A stretch of DNA of 64,000 nt from Proteus faecis (GCF_003144395.1 NZ_PENZ01000032.1:62001-126000), one strand, 5' to 3'; positions 41,055 through 52,722 are shown, counted from the first letter of the stretch. The notes: generated by a model from the letters alone, not told the origin. Numbers and translations are program-made.

Positions 41055-42677
41055 ATGAATCATAAATATAAACTCGTTGCACTGGCGGTAAGCTCAGTCT
41101 TATTAGCTGGTTGTGCTAAGAATTACGACGAAGCTAATGTTGTGGATGTGCGTGTTATCGCAATGAATGACTTCCACGGTGCGCTAAAAGCGCCAGGTCC
41201 AAACAAACCTGGTGGCATCGAGCACATGGCTACGTTAATCAAAGAAATGAAAAAAGATAACCCGAACAATATCGTTGTTGCGGCGGGTGATATGGTTGGT
41301 GCAAGCCCTCTGTTATCTTCAATGTTCCATGATGAACCTTCAATCGAAGCATTATCATTAGCAGGCTTAGAAGCAACGTCTGTGGGTAATCACGAATTTG
41401 ATAAAGGCATGGGCGAGTTACTGCGTAAACAAAACGGTGGTTGCCATCCAGTAACGGGTTGCCAAGGCCCAACTGAATTTAAAGGTGCTGATTTTCAATA
41501 CTTATCAGCAAACGTAACTGTTAATGAAACAGGTAAAACGTTATTCCCTGAATATGTTATCAAAGAATTTAACGGCATCCCGGTTGCTTTTATCGGTGTG
41601 ACTCTAGAAGGTACGGCGGCTATCGTAACCCCTAAAGGCACTGAAGGTTTAAGTTTCCATAACGAAGCCAAAACAATCAATGCATTAGTGCCACAGTTAA
41701 AAGCACAGGGTGTTCAAGCGATCGGTGTATTGATCCACGAAGGTGCAGCACAGCGCCGCGATGGTGGTCCTGTTAATATCAACGCATGTAATGGTATTAC
41801 AGGTAAAGTATTAGGTGTTGTTGACCAATTAGATCCAGCGATTGACTTTGTTGTGACAGGTCACACTCACCAAGCTTATAACTGTACTATTAATGGTAAA
41901 TCAGTGACATCTGCACAATCTAACGGTGCAATGTTAACACGTATCGACCTGAAATTAGATAAAACAACAAAAGACGTTGTTGATGTAGAAGCACGTAATA
42001 TTTGGGTTGATAACCGCAAATATGAAAAAGATCCTGCAGTAACTAAACTGTTAGAAGCTTATGAAAAAATCGCTACCCCATTAGCTAATCGTATTATCGG
42101 TAAGTTAGAAGGTAATTTAACTAAGCAAACTAACGACGCAGGTGAGTCTGCTCTGGGTCAAGTGATTGCTGATGCGCATTTATATACGGCAAAACCAAAA
42201 GATATGGGTGGCGCACAAATCGCATTTATGAACAGCGGTGGTATTCGTGCTGATATGACCGGTGGTGACGTTTCTTATAACGCAATCTACACTGTACAGC
42301 CGTTCTCTAACGTACTGTTAACTCAGACGTTAACGGGTGAGCAAATCAAACGCCTGTTAGAGCAACAGTGGGATCGTTCGCGTCCACAAGTATTAGCCGT
42401 ATCTGGTAACTTCCAATACACATGGGATAGCAAAGCATCGAATGGTAATCGTGTTATCGTTGAATCAATGAAAATTGACGGTAAACCAGTAGATATGAAA
42501 GCGAACTACCGTGTTGTGGCTAACGAATACTTAGCAACGGGTGGTAGTAACTTCTCAGTACTGAAAGAAGGTAAAGATCCAGTTTACAGCGTGCCAGATG
42601 TTGATGCAGTAGTGAAATACTTTGCAGAGCAGTCTCCAATTGCTCAACCAAAAGCGAATAACATCACACGCAAATAA
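41055..42677 (+). CDS. UshA-like 5'-nucleotidase lipoprotein
   Basis: Metallophosphoesterase of the 5'-nucleotidase/UDP-sugar hydrolase family, 540 residues. It has a lipoprotein signal (SVLLAGC, Ala at +2) instead of the cleavable Sec signal of E. coli UshA. Dinuclear metal-site motifs: MNDFHGALK, AAGDMVGASPLLS, SVGNHEFDKG, VLIHEG and TGHTHQAYNC. The C-terminal substrate domain has FMNSGGIRADM, YTVQPFSNVLLT and YLATGGSNFSV. It would dephosphorylate 5'-nucleotides to nucleosides and phosphate at the envelope. Last gene of the porin unit, ended by a strong terminator. Confidence 0.9.
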   Translation: MNHKYKLVALAVSSVLLAGCAKNYDEANVVDVRVIAMNDFHGALKAPGPNKPGGIEHMATLIKEMKKDNPNNIVVAAGDMVGASPLLSSMFHDEPSIEALSLAGLEATSVGNHEFDKGMGELLRKQNGGCHPVTGCQGPTEFKGADFQYLSANVTVNETGKTLFPEYVIKEFNGIPVAFIGVTLEGTAAIVTPKGTEGLSFHNEAKTINALVPQLKAQGVQAIGVLIHEGAAQRRDGGPVNINACNGITGKVLGVVDQLDPAIDFVVTGHTHQAYNCTINGKSVTSAQSNGAMLTRIDLKLDKTTKDVVDVEARNIWVDNRKYEKDPAVTKLLEAYEKIATPLANRIIGKLEGNLTKQTNDAGESALGQVIADAHLYTAKPKDMGGAQIAFMNSGGIRADMTGGDVSYNAIYTVQPFSNVLLTQTLTGEQIKRLLEQQWDRSRPQVLAVSGNFQYTWDSKASNGNRVIVESMKIDGKPVDMKANYRVVANEYLATGGSNFSVLKEGKDPVYSVPDVDAVVKYFAEQSPIAQPKANNITRK

Positions 42678-42744
42678 CGTATTTTCATACGCCTTGTGAA
42701 AATCGCACCTTTTATTTCGGTAAGAGGTGCGTAAATAAATAAAG

Positions 42745-42813
42745 AGAGCAAAGTGTTGAACACAAAGGGTCCATCCCTACCTTTGTATTCATTACGCACT
42801 TTGCTCTTTTTTT
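42745..42813 (+). terminator. Long two-part hairpin terminator of the porin-nuclease unit
   Basis: The outer stem AGAGCAAAGTG (42745-42755) pairs with CACTTTGCTCT (42797-42807) and the inner stem ACAAAGG (42762-42768) with CCTTTGT (42780-42786); a long T-run follows to 42813. Confidence 0.85.
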
Positions 42814-42822
42814 ATGGATGTG

Positions 42823-42854
42823 TAATAAAAAAAAGCCCACAGAGGCTTGTGGGC
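42823..42854 (-). terminator. Terminator of the nitroreductase gene
   Basis: GCCCACA (42835-42841) pairs with TGTGGGC (42848-42854); the A-run at 42827-42834 makes the U-tract on the minus strand. It faces the preceding plus-strand terminator. Confidence 0.8.
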
Positions 42855-42926
42855 AATGGAATGAAAGTAAAGAAAAGAGGGTATTACTTATTGCTAGGGT
42901 ATTTTGTCAGATGTCTGTTCTAACAC

Positions 42927-43526
42927 TTATTTGAAGATTTTAAAGCGTGCATCATCTTCCATATAATTCTTTTCACCAGCCTCTTGTTCAATTGAACCAA
43001 AGACCATTTGTGCTCTTAATTTCCATGTTTTTGGCAGATCCCAAGTTGCATGAACTTCGTCATCAATAATTGGGTTGTAGTGTTGTAATGAAGCACCTAC
43101 GTTTTCTGCTGCTAATGCAGTCCAAACAGAAAGTTGCGCCATACCACTAGCTTGTTCTGACCATATAGGGAAGTTATCCGCATACAGTGGGAATTGCTCT
43201 TGAAGACCTTTTACGATATCAGTATCTTCGAAATACAAAATTGAACCTGCCCCTGCGGCGAAACTATTAATTTTTGCTTCAGTTGCACTAAATGCTTCTG
43301 CGGGTACTAATTTTTTCAGTGTATTTTTAACGATATTCCACAGTTTTTGGTGTTGTTCACCAAACAGAATAACAACACGAGATGTTTGTGAGTTAAATGC
43401 TGTTGGGCTCTCTTTGACGGCTTCTTTGATAATCGCAGTGACCCTGTCTTCGCTAATTGGAAGTTGATTACCTAAATGATAAATTGTTCTACGTTTTTTC
43501 ATTAAATCAGTAAATGCGTTAGACAT
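42927..43526 (-). CDS. Nitroreductase-family oxidoreductase
   Basis: FMN-dependent nitroreductase-fold protein of 199 residues. The N-terminus MKKRRTIYHLGNQLPIS fits the family R-R-(S/T)-I-R/Y pattern that binds the FMN phosphate; TAFNSQTSRVVILFG and the C-terminal GASLQHYNPIIDDEV also match the small nitroreductase group often annotated as stress-related or HBN1-like. The physiological substrate is unknown. GGAG precedes the ATG. It stands alone between terminator and sbcC, with no operon partner. Confidence 0.85.
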   Translation of the reverse strand: MSNAFTDLMKKRRTIYHLGNQLPISEDRVTAIIKEAVKESPTAFNSQTSRVVILFGEQHQKLWNIVKNTLKKLVPAEAFSATEAKINSFAAGAGSILYFEDTDIVKGLQEQFPLYADNFPIWSEQASGMAQLSVWTALAAENVGASLQHYNPIIDDEVHATWDLPKTWKLRAQMVFGSIEQEAGEKNYMEDDARFKIFK

Positions 43527-43684
43527 GGTTGTCTCCTTGATAAATTTTAGCGCTTAAAGCGTGTTTTAGCTTGAGCTAATCTATAGACACACTATAGAGC
43601 TTAGTAGTGATTTATTGATATATAAAAAATTTAATCAGTTACGTCAAAATATTCGACCTAGTTTTTAACTAATTGATTTATATT

Positions 43685-46600
43685 TTATTTATCTACATAT
43701 CTAAATTCGGGAGCAAGTTGGCTGATACCTAATCCTCCGGCTTTCTTCACTTTAATTTGCACTGGAATGCGCTCTTTCATGGCTTCTACATGACTAATTA
43801 CGCCAATAATTTTGCCGGATGCATTAAGGCTATCAAGTGCATCTAATGCAATATCTAAGGTATCAGGATCTAATGTGCCAAAGCCTTCATCAAGAAAGAG
43901 TGATTCAATTTGAGTTTTGTTACTGACCAAATCCGAAAGCGCTAAGGCGAGTGATAAACTGACTAAGAAACTTTCGCCACCAGAGAGCGTGCGAGTATCA
44001 CGCAGTGCATCTGCTTGCCATGTGTCTGCAATTTGTAGTTCAAGGCTTGCTGATGTTTTGCGTTGCAAGAAATAACGTCCATGAAGCTTTTCTAAACGAC
44101 GGTTAGCCAAATAAATGAGATGATCAAGCGTTAAGCCTTGGGCAAAGCGGCTAAACTTATCTCCTGATGCAGATCCCACTAATTCATTTAAGTAGCTCCA
44201 ATCGTCAAACTGAGATTGTTGTTTGGTAATATGAGTCAGTAGCGCCTGTTGCTCTTTACGCTTTTCTTCGTCAGCTCGTAGTTGCTCTTGAATACGAAAT
44301 TTCGTTTCTTGTAATTGAATAAGTTGTGTTTCTAACAGCAATAACTGAGCGGTAATTTGTTCAAAATTTTGTTGTGTTATTAATATTGGTTGTTGTGATA
44401 AGTGTTGTTGATAGGCATTTTCTTGTGTATCTAAACGTGTTTTTTCTTGTAACAGCTTATCAAGACGTTGTTTTTGTTGCTCTTGTAAACGATGTCTTTC
44501 CTCGACGGATAACAATGAAGCGAGAAATGCCTTTTCATCAGTAAACGGGCTGTTTTTTAACGCATGTTGATATTGTTCAACGATAGCTTGTGAGTGAACA
44601 TGAAGCCGTTGTAGTGATTTTTCGTTTTCTTGATATTGGCCAATAAGCTGATTTAAACGGATTTCGAGTCGGTTTTTTTCTTCACTATATTGCTCAATTT
44701 GCTTTTGTAACAATAGACTCCGTTTATCCAACTCATTACGTGCATCTTCGGTGGTTTGTGTTCCGAATAAAGTTTGGCGTTGTGTTTTTAGCTGCTCTTG
44801 TTGCTGATGTAGTTGTTGTAAATGGATGAGAACCGTATCAAGTTCTTTTTTAATTTCAGATAAATAGCGTTTTCTCTCTTCCTGCGTTGATAGCAATTCG
44901 CGGATAGTTTGTTGTAATTCGTGATGGGTTTTTAAGGTTGATTGATATTGTTGGCTCTCTTCTTTGCGTGCAGTAATCCATTGAATTTTATCTTCAAACC
45001 CTTGTAATTCATAACCTTGCTGTTTAACAAGGGATTGAAGATCCTGCGCTAACTGAGTTTGTTGTTGAAGATATTGCGCTGTCTGTTGCTGTTTATTGGT
45101 AACTTCTTTCTGTTGCTGAGCATATTCATTTTGTTGATGAAGAACAGTTTGTTGTTGTTGATTAAATTGCTCTTTGTTATCAGATAATAGTTTGTATTCC
45201 TGCTGAATTTTGGCTTCTAATGCTTGATAATTAATTCGTTTTTGTGTCAGTAAATCATCTTCTTTCTTAAGTTCTACATCTAATTGAGTTAAAACTGCTT
45301 CTTCACAGCCGACATCTGGTAATGCATAAGTTTGCGCTACATCCCGCCATTGTTGTGTTAATGATGTAATATCTTGTGTGAGTTGCTCAAGTTCGTTACT
45401 TAATTTTTCGTTTTGAGCTTGATAGTTAGCAGACTGTGTTTTTTGTTCGACTAACTCTATTGTTAATGCATGAACTTGTTGCGTTAAAATATCTAGCCGT
45501 GTTTTTGTTTCATCTGGTTTAATTTTTTTATATTTTTCAACATAAGGATGTTCAGTTGAACCACAAACAGGACATGGGGTGTCTTTAACTAAACGCTGTC
45601 TCTCTTCTTCGTACTCGGCTAATTTTCGTATTAAAAGATAATTGTCATTTAAATCTTTAAGATGTTGCTCTTTTTCTTTTAAAACGATGCTATTTTTGCG
45701 GATATTTTCAGTTAGCACCGCTATGTTTTGCTGGTTTTCTAAATAACTTTTTTGTTGCTGATGTTCAGCTTTTATAGCACGCTCTAATTGAGCCTGTAAT
45801 CCCATTAGTTTTGCGAGAGCATTTCTTTGCTGATAAATTTGTTGCAAACGATGAGGAATATCCGCAATGGCATCTGCTTTATTTTGTTGCTCAAGTTGCG
45901 TTTGCAATTCGCTTAATTGTTGTTGCTGTAAATTAAGCTTGTGTTGTTGTGCTTCTAGCGTGTGTGTCGTTTTTTCGAGGGAAAGTTTAAGAAATTGCGC
46001 TTTTTCTTGTTCTATTTTTTCATTTTTCTGACTCGTTAGATATTTCTCTGTAATTTCATCATATTGCTCAAAATAACGTTGCCATAAAGGTAAGTTTTCA
46101 GCAAGTTGAGCATGAGCTGCATGCTGATTTAAATATTCATTTAATTCATTGAATTGCTTTTGTGAACCAGCTAATTTGACATCTGTTGACTGTATTTTTT
46201 CCAGATATTCTGATTGTGTTTTTTCTAGTGTATTTTTTTGCTGTGTTTTTACTGAAATATCTTGTTGTAGCAAGATTAACTGATTATCTAATGGCGCGAC
46301 TTGTTCACGAATAAGTTGCAATATTTGCTGTTTTTTCTCATCGTGTTGTTTAAATGTTTCACGAGCTTCGACTAAATGCTGATTAATAGGTTGGCTCTGT
46401 TGTTCAATACGCAGTTTTTCTGCTTTTAGTGTTGATAGTTGTGATTCAATATAGGTTTGTTCCTTTAATAGACGATCCTTTTCATCATAAAGTGGACGGA
46501 TTTTTTCTGCTGGTTCGCTATTTTCAAGACGTTGAATATCGGGCTTGGCAGCAACTAACGCTTCTTGTGCTAAATTAACTTCGGTTTGTGCTAATACTTT

Positions 46601-47386
46601 GTTTTTATTGAGTTCAATTTCTTTTTCTTGCCACTGCTTTGCTGTTTGATATTCCTGTTGTTCTTTTTGTAATAGGTTCTCTTTGGCAACAAGATTAGTC
46701 TGTTCAGTTAATAAAGCTTGGCGAGTATTTTCATCTAATAACGCCATCATTTCGGCTTGCTGTTTTAGTGTTTTTAATGCTTGTTCTTCTTCACGCCAAT
46801 GTTTAAAGATAGATTGGGATATATGACGATAAATATCGGTACCTGTGAGTTCTTCGAGTAATTCAGCGCGGGATTTATCATCTGCATTTAAAAAAGCCGC
46901 AAATTGTCCTTGAGAAAGCAACATAGATTTAGTGAAACGATCAAAATCAAGGCCAGTAATATTAATGATCATCTCTTTTACTTGGCTTATCTTGCTTGCT
47001 AATATTTTGTCTTCGCCTCCGGCTGTATTTATTTTAACAAGTTCGGCTTGTGGTGCTTGAAGATTGCCATCTTCTTTATAATTAGCACGGCGTTGTTCCC
47101 AAAATGCTCGATACGCTACACCTTTGACTTCAAATTCAACTTCGGTCAAACACTCTGCGGTATGGCGTGTCATTAACTCATTTTGTGATTGTGTGACTTT
47201 ATCTAATCTTGGCGTTCGATGATAAAGCGCTAAACTAATCGCATCTAATAGGGTGGTTTTTCCCGCACCTGTAGGGCCTGTAATCGCAAATAACCCGTTG
47301 CTGATAAAAGGTTCTTGGTTGAAGTTAATTTTCCATTCACCTTTTAGAGAGTTAATATTTTTAAATCGCAGACTTAAGATTTTCAT
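43685..47386 (-). CDS. sbcC: Exonuclease subunit SbcC (Rad50-like ATPase)
   Basis: SMC/Rad50-type ATPase of the SbcCD nuclease that removes hairpins and protein-blocked DNA ends. The 1233 residues (E. coli 1048) contain Walker [23 protein letters not shown] at the N-terminus, long Gln/Glu-rich coiled coils, a zinc hook [10 protein letters not shown] near residue 605, and the C-terminal signature [20 protein letters not shown] with Walker [13 protein letters not shown]. The extra length lies in the coiled-coil arms. Start and sbcD stop overlap by one base (TAATG), showing coupling. Confidence 0.95.
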   Translation of the reverse strand: MKILSLRFKNINSLKGEWKINFNQEPFISNGLFAITGPTGAGKTTLLDAISLALYHRTPRLDKVTQSQNELMTRHTAECLTEVEFEVKGVAYRAFWEQRRANYKEDGNLQAPQAELVKINTAGGEDKILASKISQVKEMIINITGLDFDRFTKSMLLSQGQFAAFLNADDKSRAELLEELTGTDIYRHISQSIFKHWREEEQALKTLKQQAEMMALLDENTRQALLTEQTNLVAKENLLQKEQQEYQTAKQWQEKEIELNKNKVLAQTEVNLAQEALVAAKPDIQRLENSEPAEKIRPLYDEKDRLLKEQTYIESQLSTLKAEKLRIEQQSQPINQHLVEARETFKQHDEKKQQILQLIREQVAPLDNQLILLQQDISVKTQQKNTLEKTQSEYLEKIQSTDVKLAGSQKQFNELNEYLNQHAAHAQLAENLPLWQRYFEQYDEITEKYLTSQKNEKIEQEKAQFLKLSLEKTTHTLEAQQHKLNLQQQQLSELQTQLEQQNKADAIADIPHRLQQIYQQRNALAKLMGLQAQLERAIKAEHQQQKSYLENQQNIAVLTENIRKNSIVLKEKEQHLKDLNDNYLLIRKLAEYEEERQRLVKDTPCPVCGSTEHPYVEKYKKIKPDETKTRLDILTQQVHALTIELVEQKTQSANYQAQNEKLSNELEQLTQDITSLTQQWRDVAQTYALPDVGCEEAVLTQLDVELKKEDDLLTQKRINYQALEAKIQQEYKLLSDNKEQFNQQQQTVLHQQNEYAQQQKEVTNKQQQTAQYLQQQTQLAQDLQSLVKQQGYELQGFEDKIQWITARKEESQQYQSTLKTHHELQQTIRELLSTQEERKRYLSEIKKELDTVLIHLQQLHQQQEQLKTQRQTLFGTQTTEDARNELDKRSLLLQKQIEQYSEEKNRLEIRLNQLIGQYQENEKSLQRLHVHSQAIVEQYQHALKNSPFTDEKAFLASLLSVEERHRLQEQQKQRLDKLLQEKTRLDTQENAYQQHLSQQPILITQQNFEQITAQLLLLETQLIQLQETKFRIQEQLRADEEKRKEQQALLTHITKQQSQFDDWSYLNELVGSASGDKFSRFAQGLTLDHLIYLANRRLEKLHGRYFLQRKTSASLELQIADTWQADALRDTRTLSGGESFLVSLSLALALSDLVSNKTQIESLFLDEGFGTLDPDTLDIALDALDSLNASGKIIGVISHVEAMKERIPVQIKVKKAGGLGISQLAPEFRYVDK

Positions 47387-48615
47387 TATGCTTCGTTATC
47401 CTCTTTCTCTGCCATTTCAACTGCTTGTTTAAATAATGTTGTTAAACGAGTTTTCGTTTCTTCTGAATCAAACTCATGTTGTTCTAAGCGTCTTTCAAAA
47501 ACATCATAAACGGTTAATTCGGTCAGTGTTTCGTTCTCATTTTGAGTAAATGCTTGGCGCTGTTTTCTGGCTCTTCTTAATAAAATTACTTCAAAAAGTG
47601 GGTCATTAGTGAGCTCTTGAATGCGGGTTTGTATATCACTGAGATAGTCTTGGGTTGAGACTTCGATATCCAACCAAATAGTGGTATCGATTTCACCGTA
47701 TTGTTTTTTTAGATCTTCAAGTTTTATAGCTATCTCTTTTAATGAACCACTGATAGTGCGTAATAACTGAAATTCAGGGATGGGTAATAGTGTGAGGTTA
47801 GTTAATTTATCTTGTTCAAAATCGATAAGGCAGATACTTTTCTGTTGTCCGCTCTCATCAAAACTTAAGGGGATAGGGGAGCCACTATAACGAATATGGC
47901 CTGATTTATTCACCACTTGAGGACGATGAATATGACCTAGAGCAATATAGTCAAATTCTGGGAATAGGGTGGCAGAGAAAGCTTCTAAAGTACCAATATA
48001 AATTTCTCGTACCGAGTCCGTCACACTCGCACCAATGGTTGTAAGGTGGCCTGTTGCAATAATGGGAATGTTGACATTTAATTGCTGACGTAATTCGAGA
48101 GCTGTTTGATATTGCGTTTGATAATATTCAGCAATCGCGTCTTTTAAGGCGGTTTGTTTTTCAGCACCTGATTGCCCACTTTTACTGCTGATCATGTCTC
48201 TAGGCCGTAGATAAGGGATTGCACACAGTAATGCGCCTGGCGTGTTATCTTTTTGAGGAAGAATGATCGGGGCTTGTGGTGTTTCTGCATGAACATTGGC
48301 AATAACTGTCGTATTTAAACACGCCAATAGTGATTTTGATTCATTGAGTGTCGCGACAGAGTCGTGGTTACCACCTAGAATAACGAGCTGACATTGTGTG
48401 TCTCGGATAGCGACAACAAAACGATTATATAGCTCTCGAGCATAACTTGGTGGGGAGCCTGTATCAAAAATATCACCAGCAACAATTAGTGCATCGACTT
48501 GATAGTGTTTAATTTGTGCTAATAACCAATCAAGAAACTGCTGATGCTCTTTAGCTCGAGTTTTAGTAAAAAAATATTGCCCTAAATGCCAGTCCGATGT
48601 GTGAATAATCCGCAT
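47386..48615 (-). CDS. sbcD: Exonuclease subunit SbcD (Mre11-like nuclease)
   Basis: Mn-dependent nuclease subunit of SbcCD, 409 residues. All Mre11-type phosphoesterase motifs are visible: [42 protein letters not shown] and ALGHIHRPQ. It is the first gene of sbcDC. It is divergent from phoB across 220 bases, the same order as in E. coli (sbcC-sbcD-phoB-phoR-brnQ). Confidence 0.95.
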   Translation of the reverse strand: MRIIHTSDWHLGQYFFTKTRAKEHQQFLDWLLAQIKHYQVDALIVAGDIFDTGSPPSYARELYNRFVVAIRDTQCQLVILGGNHDSVATLNESKSLLACLNTTVIANVHAETPQAPIILPQKDNTPGALLCAIPYLRPRDMISSKSGQSGAEKQTALKDAIAEYYQTQYQTALELRQQLNVNIPIIATGHLTTIGASVTDSVREIYIGTLEAFSATLFPEFDYIALGHIHRPQVVNKSGHIRYSGSPIPLSFDESGQQKSICLIDFEQDKLTNLTLLPIPEFQLLRTISGSLKEIAIKLEDLKKQYGEIDTTIWLDIEVSTQDYLSDIQTRIQELTNDPLFEVILLRRARKQRQAFTQNENETLTELTVYDVFERRLEQHEFDSEETKTRLTTLFKQAVEMAEKEDNEA

Positions 48616-48768
48616 TGCTATCCCTCTTTTTTATTTGATGAAGAGTATAGCGCACCTTCGTTTTTTCGTGAAAACTTAACAATACGTCCTCTTTTTGAGT
48701 GATATTTCACCAAAAAATGGTTTATTTACCTTAACAACAGGGATCTATTTCAGTAATGTTAAGGTTAG

Positions 48769-48794
48769 TCATAAATCTGTCATAAAACTGCATC
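48769..48794 (+). promoter_or_regulatory. Tandem Pho box upstream of phoB
   Basis: TCATAAATCTG (48769-48779) and TCATAAAACTG (48780-48790) are direct 11-base repeats, and CTGTCATAAAACTGCATC (48777-48794) fits most of the 18-base Pho box consensus CTGTCATAWAWCTGTCAY. It lies about 45-65 bases before phoB, as expected for autoregulation. Confidence 0.8.
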
Positions 48795-48835
48795 ATAATC
48801 ATTTTGACCCTCTATAACATTACACAGGATAGAGT

Positions 48836-49525
48836 ATGGCAAGGCGTATTCTTGTTGTTGAAGATGAAACCGCAATTCGAGAGATGATCTGTTTTGTTTT
48901 GGAACAAAATGGTTTTCAACCGATTGAAGCAGAAGACTATGATTCTGCATTGAGCTTTCTTATTGATCCTTACCCTGATCTGGTTTTATTAGATTGGATG
49001 ATCCCCGGAGGATCTGGTTTGCAGATAATAAAACAGATGAAACGGGAAAGTAACACCCGCGATATTCCAATTATTATGCTAACAGCAAAAGGGGAAGAGG
49101 AAGATAAAGTCCAAGGATTAGAAACGGGCGCTGATGATTATGTTATCAAACCCTTTTCACCTAAAGAGCTTGTCGCCCGAGTGAAGGCGATCTTACGGCG
49201 TTTATCACCGATGTCAGCGGAAGATATCATCGAATTCAATGGATTAGGACTTGATCCTGTTTCTCATCGGGTAACGAGTCAAGACAAACCGATAGATATG
49301 GGACCCACCGAATTTAAACTCCTGCACTTTTTTATGACACATCCTGAACGTGTATACAGTAGAGAACAACTGCTAAACTACGTTTGGGGAACGAATGTTT
49401 ATGTCGAAGACCGTACTGTTGATGTGCATATTCGTCGTTTACGTAAGGCCATTGAAGAAGATGGTCATGACAAAATGATACAGACAGTACGTGGAACGGG
49501 ATATCGTTTTTCTGCCCGTTTCTAA
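48836..49525 (+). CDS. phoB: Phosphate regulon response regulator PhoB
   Basis: OmpR-type transcription factor (229 residues) activated by PhoR under phosphate limitation. The receiver domain has the acidic pocket VVEDE, phospho-acceptor Asp in VLLDWMIPG (about 53), TAKGEE and KPFSPKEL. The winged-helix DNA-binding domain (about 130-229) shows [29 protein letters not shown] and [18 protein letters not shown] precedes the ATG. A tandem Pho box upstream indicates autoactivation. phoR follows after 23 bases. Confidence 0.97.
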   Translation: MARRILVVEDETAIREMICFVLEQNGFQPIEAEDYDSALSFLIDPYPDLVLLDWMIPGGSGLQIIKQMKRESNTRDIPIIMLTAKGEEEDKVQGLETGADDYVIKPFSPKELVARVKAILRRLSPMSAEDIIEFNGLGLDPVSHRVTSQDKPIDMGPTEFKLLHFFMTHPERVYSREQLLNYVWGTNVYVEDRTVDVHIRRLRKAIEEDGHDKMIQTVRGTGYRFSARF

Positions 49526-49548
49526 GTCAATATGGGAGTAATCGTCTG

Positions 49549-50847
49549 GTGTTAGAACGACTATCATGGAAAGCCCTCGTTTGGGGGCTATGTCTATTTT
49601 GCTTACCTGCTTTTATATTATCGCTTTTTATCGGGCATCTTTCTTGGTTGCTGGTGGCATCGCTTTTCAGTGCTCTTGTGTGGCATGCCTATAATTTGCT
49701 GAAATTATCTAAATGGCTATGGTTAGAGCGCTCTGTATTGCCCCCAGAAGGAAGTGGCGGATGGGAGCCTATTTTTTATGGTATTCGACAGACCCAACAA
49801 CGTAATCGTAAACGACGCAGAGAATTAGGCGACTTAATTAAACGTTTTAGAAGTGGTGCTGAAAGTTTACCCGATGCAGTCGTGATGATGACGAATGAAG
49901 GGAATATTTTTTGGTGTAATAGTCTTGCTCAACATTTACTGGGTTTTCGCTGGCCTGAAGATAATGGGCAAAATATTTTTAACTTATTACGCTATCCTGA
50001 TTTTTTGCATTACTTTACCGCAGGTGATTTTAGTCGTCCCTTAACCATTTCACTAAATAGTGGTTCTATTGTTGAGTTTCGTGTGATGCCATATAGCGAA
50101 GATCAGCGTTTGATGGTGGCTCGCGATGTGACAGAAAAAAATAAACTAGAAAACTCACGACGTGATTTTTTTGCTAATGTCAGTCATGAGTTAAGAACAC
50201 CACTAACCGTTATTCAAGGCTATCTTGAAATGATGGAAGAAAATAGTGTAGCAAAACCCGCAGAGCATAAGGCGATAGTCACAATGCAAGAGCAAGCTAA
50301 ACGTATGGATACGCTTGTTCAGCAACTTTTACAGCTTTCTCGTATCGAATCTGCTCCGCATATTGATTTAAACAAGATTGTTGATATTCCTGCTATTTTG
50401 GCGTTATTACAACAAGAAGCGAACTCATTAAGTCAAGGTCGGCATCAGATTGTTTTTGATGTTGATGATCAGTGGGCTGTTCGTGGTAATGAAGAGCAAT
50501 TGCGTAGTGCTGTTTCTAACTTAGTGTATAACGCCATTAATCACACTGAAGAAGGTACAACAATCAAAGTCAATTGGAAGAAGATTCCCCAAGGTATGTT
50601 ATTTAGCGTTTCAGATAATGGATCGGGGATCAGTGCTGAACACTTAACACGTTTGACAGAACGTTTTTATCGCGTTGATAAAGCTCGCTCTCGTCATTCT
50701 GGTGGTACCGGGTTAGGTTTGGCTATTGTGAAAAAATCGTTGCTCCATCATCACTCTCAATTGAATATTGAAAGTAAAGTGGGGGTTGGGAGTACATTCT
50801 CTTTTATCCTTCCTCAAACATTGCTTAGCGCTAAAGAAACACACTAG
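49549..50847 (+). CDS. phoR: Phosphate regulon sensor histidine kinase PhoR
   Basis: Inner-membrane kinase that phosphorylates PhoB when phosphate is low and dephosphorylates it when high. The start is GTG at 49549 (reads MLERLSWK), as in E. coli phoR. The 432 residues: two N-terminal membrane segments (about 8-55), a PAS domain ([18 protein letters not shown]), the H-box [23 protein letters not shown] with the phospho-histidine, the N-box [12 protein letters not shown] and G-boxes SDNGSGIS and [12 protein letters not shown]. Confidence 0.97.
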   Translation: MLERLSWKALVWGLCLFCLPAFILSLFIGHLSWLLVASLFSALVWHAYNLLKLSKWLWLERSVLPPEGSGGWEPIFYGIRQTQQRNRKRRRELGDLIKRFRSGAESLPDAVVMMTNEGNIFWCNSLAQHLLGFRWPEDNGQNIFNLLRYPDFLHYFTAGDFSRPLTISLNSGSIVEFRVMPYSEDQRLMVARDVTEKNKLENSRRDFFANVSHELRTPLTVIQGYLEMMEENSVAKPAEHKAIVTMQEQAKRMDTLVQQLLQLSRIESAPHIDLNKIVDIPAILALLQQEANSLSQGRHQIVFDVDDQWAVRGNEEQLRSAVSNLVYNAINHTEEGTTIKVNWKKIPQGMLFSVSDNGSGISAEHLTRLTERFYRVDKARSRHSGGTGLGLAIVKKSLLHHHSQLNIESKVGVGSTFSFILPQTLLSAKETH

Positions 50848-50862
50848 CTGTATGTCTTTTTT

Positions 50863-50906
50863 AAAACCTTTATCATCTGTATTCAATCAGTGATAAAGGT
50901 TTTTTG
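50863..50906 (+). terminator. Rho-independent terminator after phoR
   Basis: AAAACCTTTATCA (50863-50875) pairs with TGATAAAGGTTTT (50891-50903), followed by a T-run. Confidence 0.85.
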
Positions 50907-51325
50907 TTCCTTTCTTCATCTTTTTAATATCAACAAAAACTAATATCGTAGCGTTAAATTTTAATATTATTAATTAATGTTAACTTTAAATGATGCCGAT
51001 ATTCAATATTATTGGTGATAAAATGCACAAATCATATCATGTATATTCGATAATATATGATAGTTATAACTAGTGCTGAAAAATAGTTTAGATGATTATT
51101 CTGGTTTTTGGATTGGCTATTGCCTTTTTTCATTATAAAAGTTTTACTTGTGACCAGTTATCGGCAATTTTTTCTATTTAGTACTTAATTGCTCTACATG
51201 AAATGATTATATATGGATATTATCCTGAATAATGATGATATGAGCCTAAATAGATATTGTTGATTTTATGTTGCGCTATATCGGCGTAATTAAATCATTA
51301 TTGTAAATACATATTAACAAAACTT
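50907..51325 (+). other. AT-rich spacer upstream of brnQ
   Basis: 419 bases between the phoR terminator and brnQ. I find no ORF, RNA gene or recognisable operator in it; it must contain the brnQ promoter. Confidence 0.5.
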
Positions 51326-52669
51326 ATGGCACATAGATTAACTTCCAGAGATATTCTGGCATTAGGGTTTATGACATTCGCCCTATTTGTTGGCGCTGGC
51401 AACATTATTTTTCCTCCAATGGTGGGGTTACAATCAGGCGAATTTGTTTGGACCGCAGCGATTGGCTTTTTGATCACCGGTGTTGGTTTACCTGTTTTAA
51501 CGGTTGTCGCATTGGCAAAAGTTGGTGGTGGCATTGAGGCATTAAGTACACCTATTGGTAAATCAATGGGATTATTATTAGCTATTGTTGCTTATCTTGC
51601 TGTTGGCCCCCTTTTTGCTACTCCTCGTACTGCAACCGTTTCTTTTAAAGTGGGTATTGCTCCTTTAGTGGGTGATACAGAGATGTCATTGTTGATTTAC
51701 AGCATTGTCTATTTCTTAATTGTTATTGGAATTTCACTTTATCCGGGAAAATTACTAGATAGTGTTGGTCATATTCTTGCACCGATTAAAATTTTGGCAT
51801 TAGCAATATTAGGTGTTGCCGCGGTATTTTGGCCTGCGGGTGGCGCTATTCCTGCTACTGATGCTTATCGTGATATGGCGTTAACTCAGGGCTTTATTAA
51901 CGGTTACCTCACCATGGATACATTGGGTGCTATGGTTTTTGGTATTGTTATTGTTAATGCGGCTCGCTCTCGGGGTATTGATAATTCATCATTGTTAACA
52001 CGTTATACTATGTGGGCGGGAATTATTGCGGGTGTATTGTTAACTGCGATCTATTTGAGTCTATTTAAATTAGGCTCTAGCAGTGGCAGCATTATTCCTG
52101 GTGCTCAAGATGGCGCTGATATTTTACATGCCTATGTACAGTACACTTTCGGTAACTTTGGTAGCTTCTTCTTAGCCGTATTGATTTTCTTAGCCTGTAT
52201 GGTGACTGCTGTTGGCTTAACTTGTGCATGTGCAGAGTTTTTTAGCCGTTATTTACCTATCTCTTATCGTGTATTGGTATTGATTTTGGCGATATTCTCA
52301 GCCGTTGTTTCAAACTTAGGCTTGAGCAAGCTGATTGCGTTTTCTATTCCTGTACTGATAATGATTTATCCACCTTGTATTGTGATTATTTTAATGAGTT
52401 TCACATTACGTCTGTGGAATAACCCAAGTCGTATTATCGCGCCAGCAATGGCTGTTAGCTTATTTTTTGGTATTTTTGATGCAATCAAAGCGTCTGACTA
52501 TCTGAAACATTTATTACCCGATTGGGCTACAAAGTTACCGTTAAGTGAGCAAGGTTTGGCGTGGTTAATTCCTGTTCTCATTACTATTGTTGTGTGTGGT
52601 ATTTACGATAAAGTGGCAGGCTCTCCGAGTAAAAAAGTGATCCATACTGAAGCCATCCATAAGCAATAA
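51326..52669 (+). CDS. brnQ: Branched-chain amino acid transporter BrnQ (LIV-II)
   Basis: Inner-membrane sodium- or proton-coupled symporter for leucine, isoleucine and valine. The 447 residues (E. coli 439) form about 12 hydrophobic helices. Highly conserved stretches: [76 protein letters not shown] and [16 protein letters not shown]. It follows phoBR as in E. coli, but proY and malZ, which come next there, are replaced here by the ydh operon and ggt. Confidence 0.95.
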   Translation: MAHRLTSRDILALGFMTFALFVGAGNIIFPPMVGLQSGEFVWTAAIGFLITGVGLPVLTVVALAKVGGGIEALSTPIGKSMGLLLAIVAYLAVGPLFATPRTATVSFKVGIAPLVGDTEMSLLIYSIVYFLIVIGISLYPGKLLDSVGHILAPIKILALAILGVAAVFWPAGGAIPATDAYRDMALTQGFINGYLTMDTLGAMVFGIVIVNAARSRGIDNSSLLTRYTMWAGIIAGVLLTAIYLSLFKLGSSSGSIIPGAQDGADILHAYVQYTFGNFGSFFLAVLIFLACMVTAVGLTCACAEFFSRYLPISYRVLVLILAIFSAVVSNLGLSKLIAFSIPVLIMIYPPCIVIILMSFTLRLWNNPSRIIAPAMAVSLFFGIFDAIKASDYLKHLLPDWATKLPLSEQGLAWLIPVLITIVVCGIYDKVAGSPSKKVIHTEAIHKQ

Positions 52670-52688
52670 AGTACATTGGGTTAAAGAT

Positions 52689-52716
52689 AAAAAGGGAAAC
52701 GAAAGTTTCCCTTTTT
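52689..52716. terminator. Bidirectional terminator after brnQ
   Basis: AAAAAGGGAAAC (52689-52700) and GTTTCCCTTTTT (52705-52716) form a 12-bp stem with a GAAA tetraloop and A/T tails on both sides, serving brnQ and the convergent HTH gene. Confidence 0.85.
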
Positions 52717-52722
52717 GTTGAT

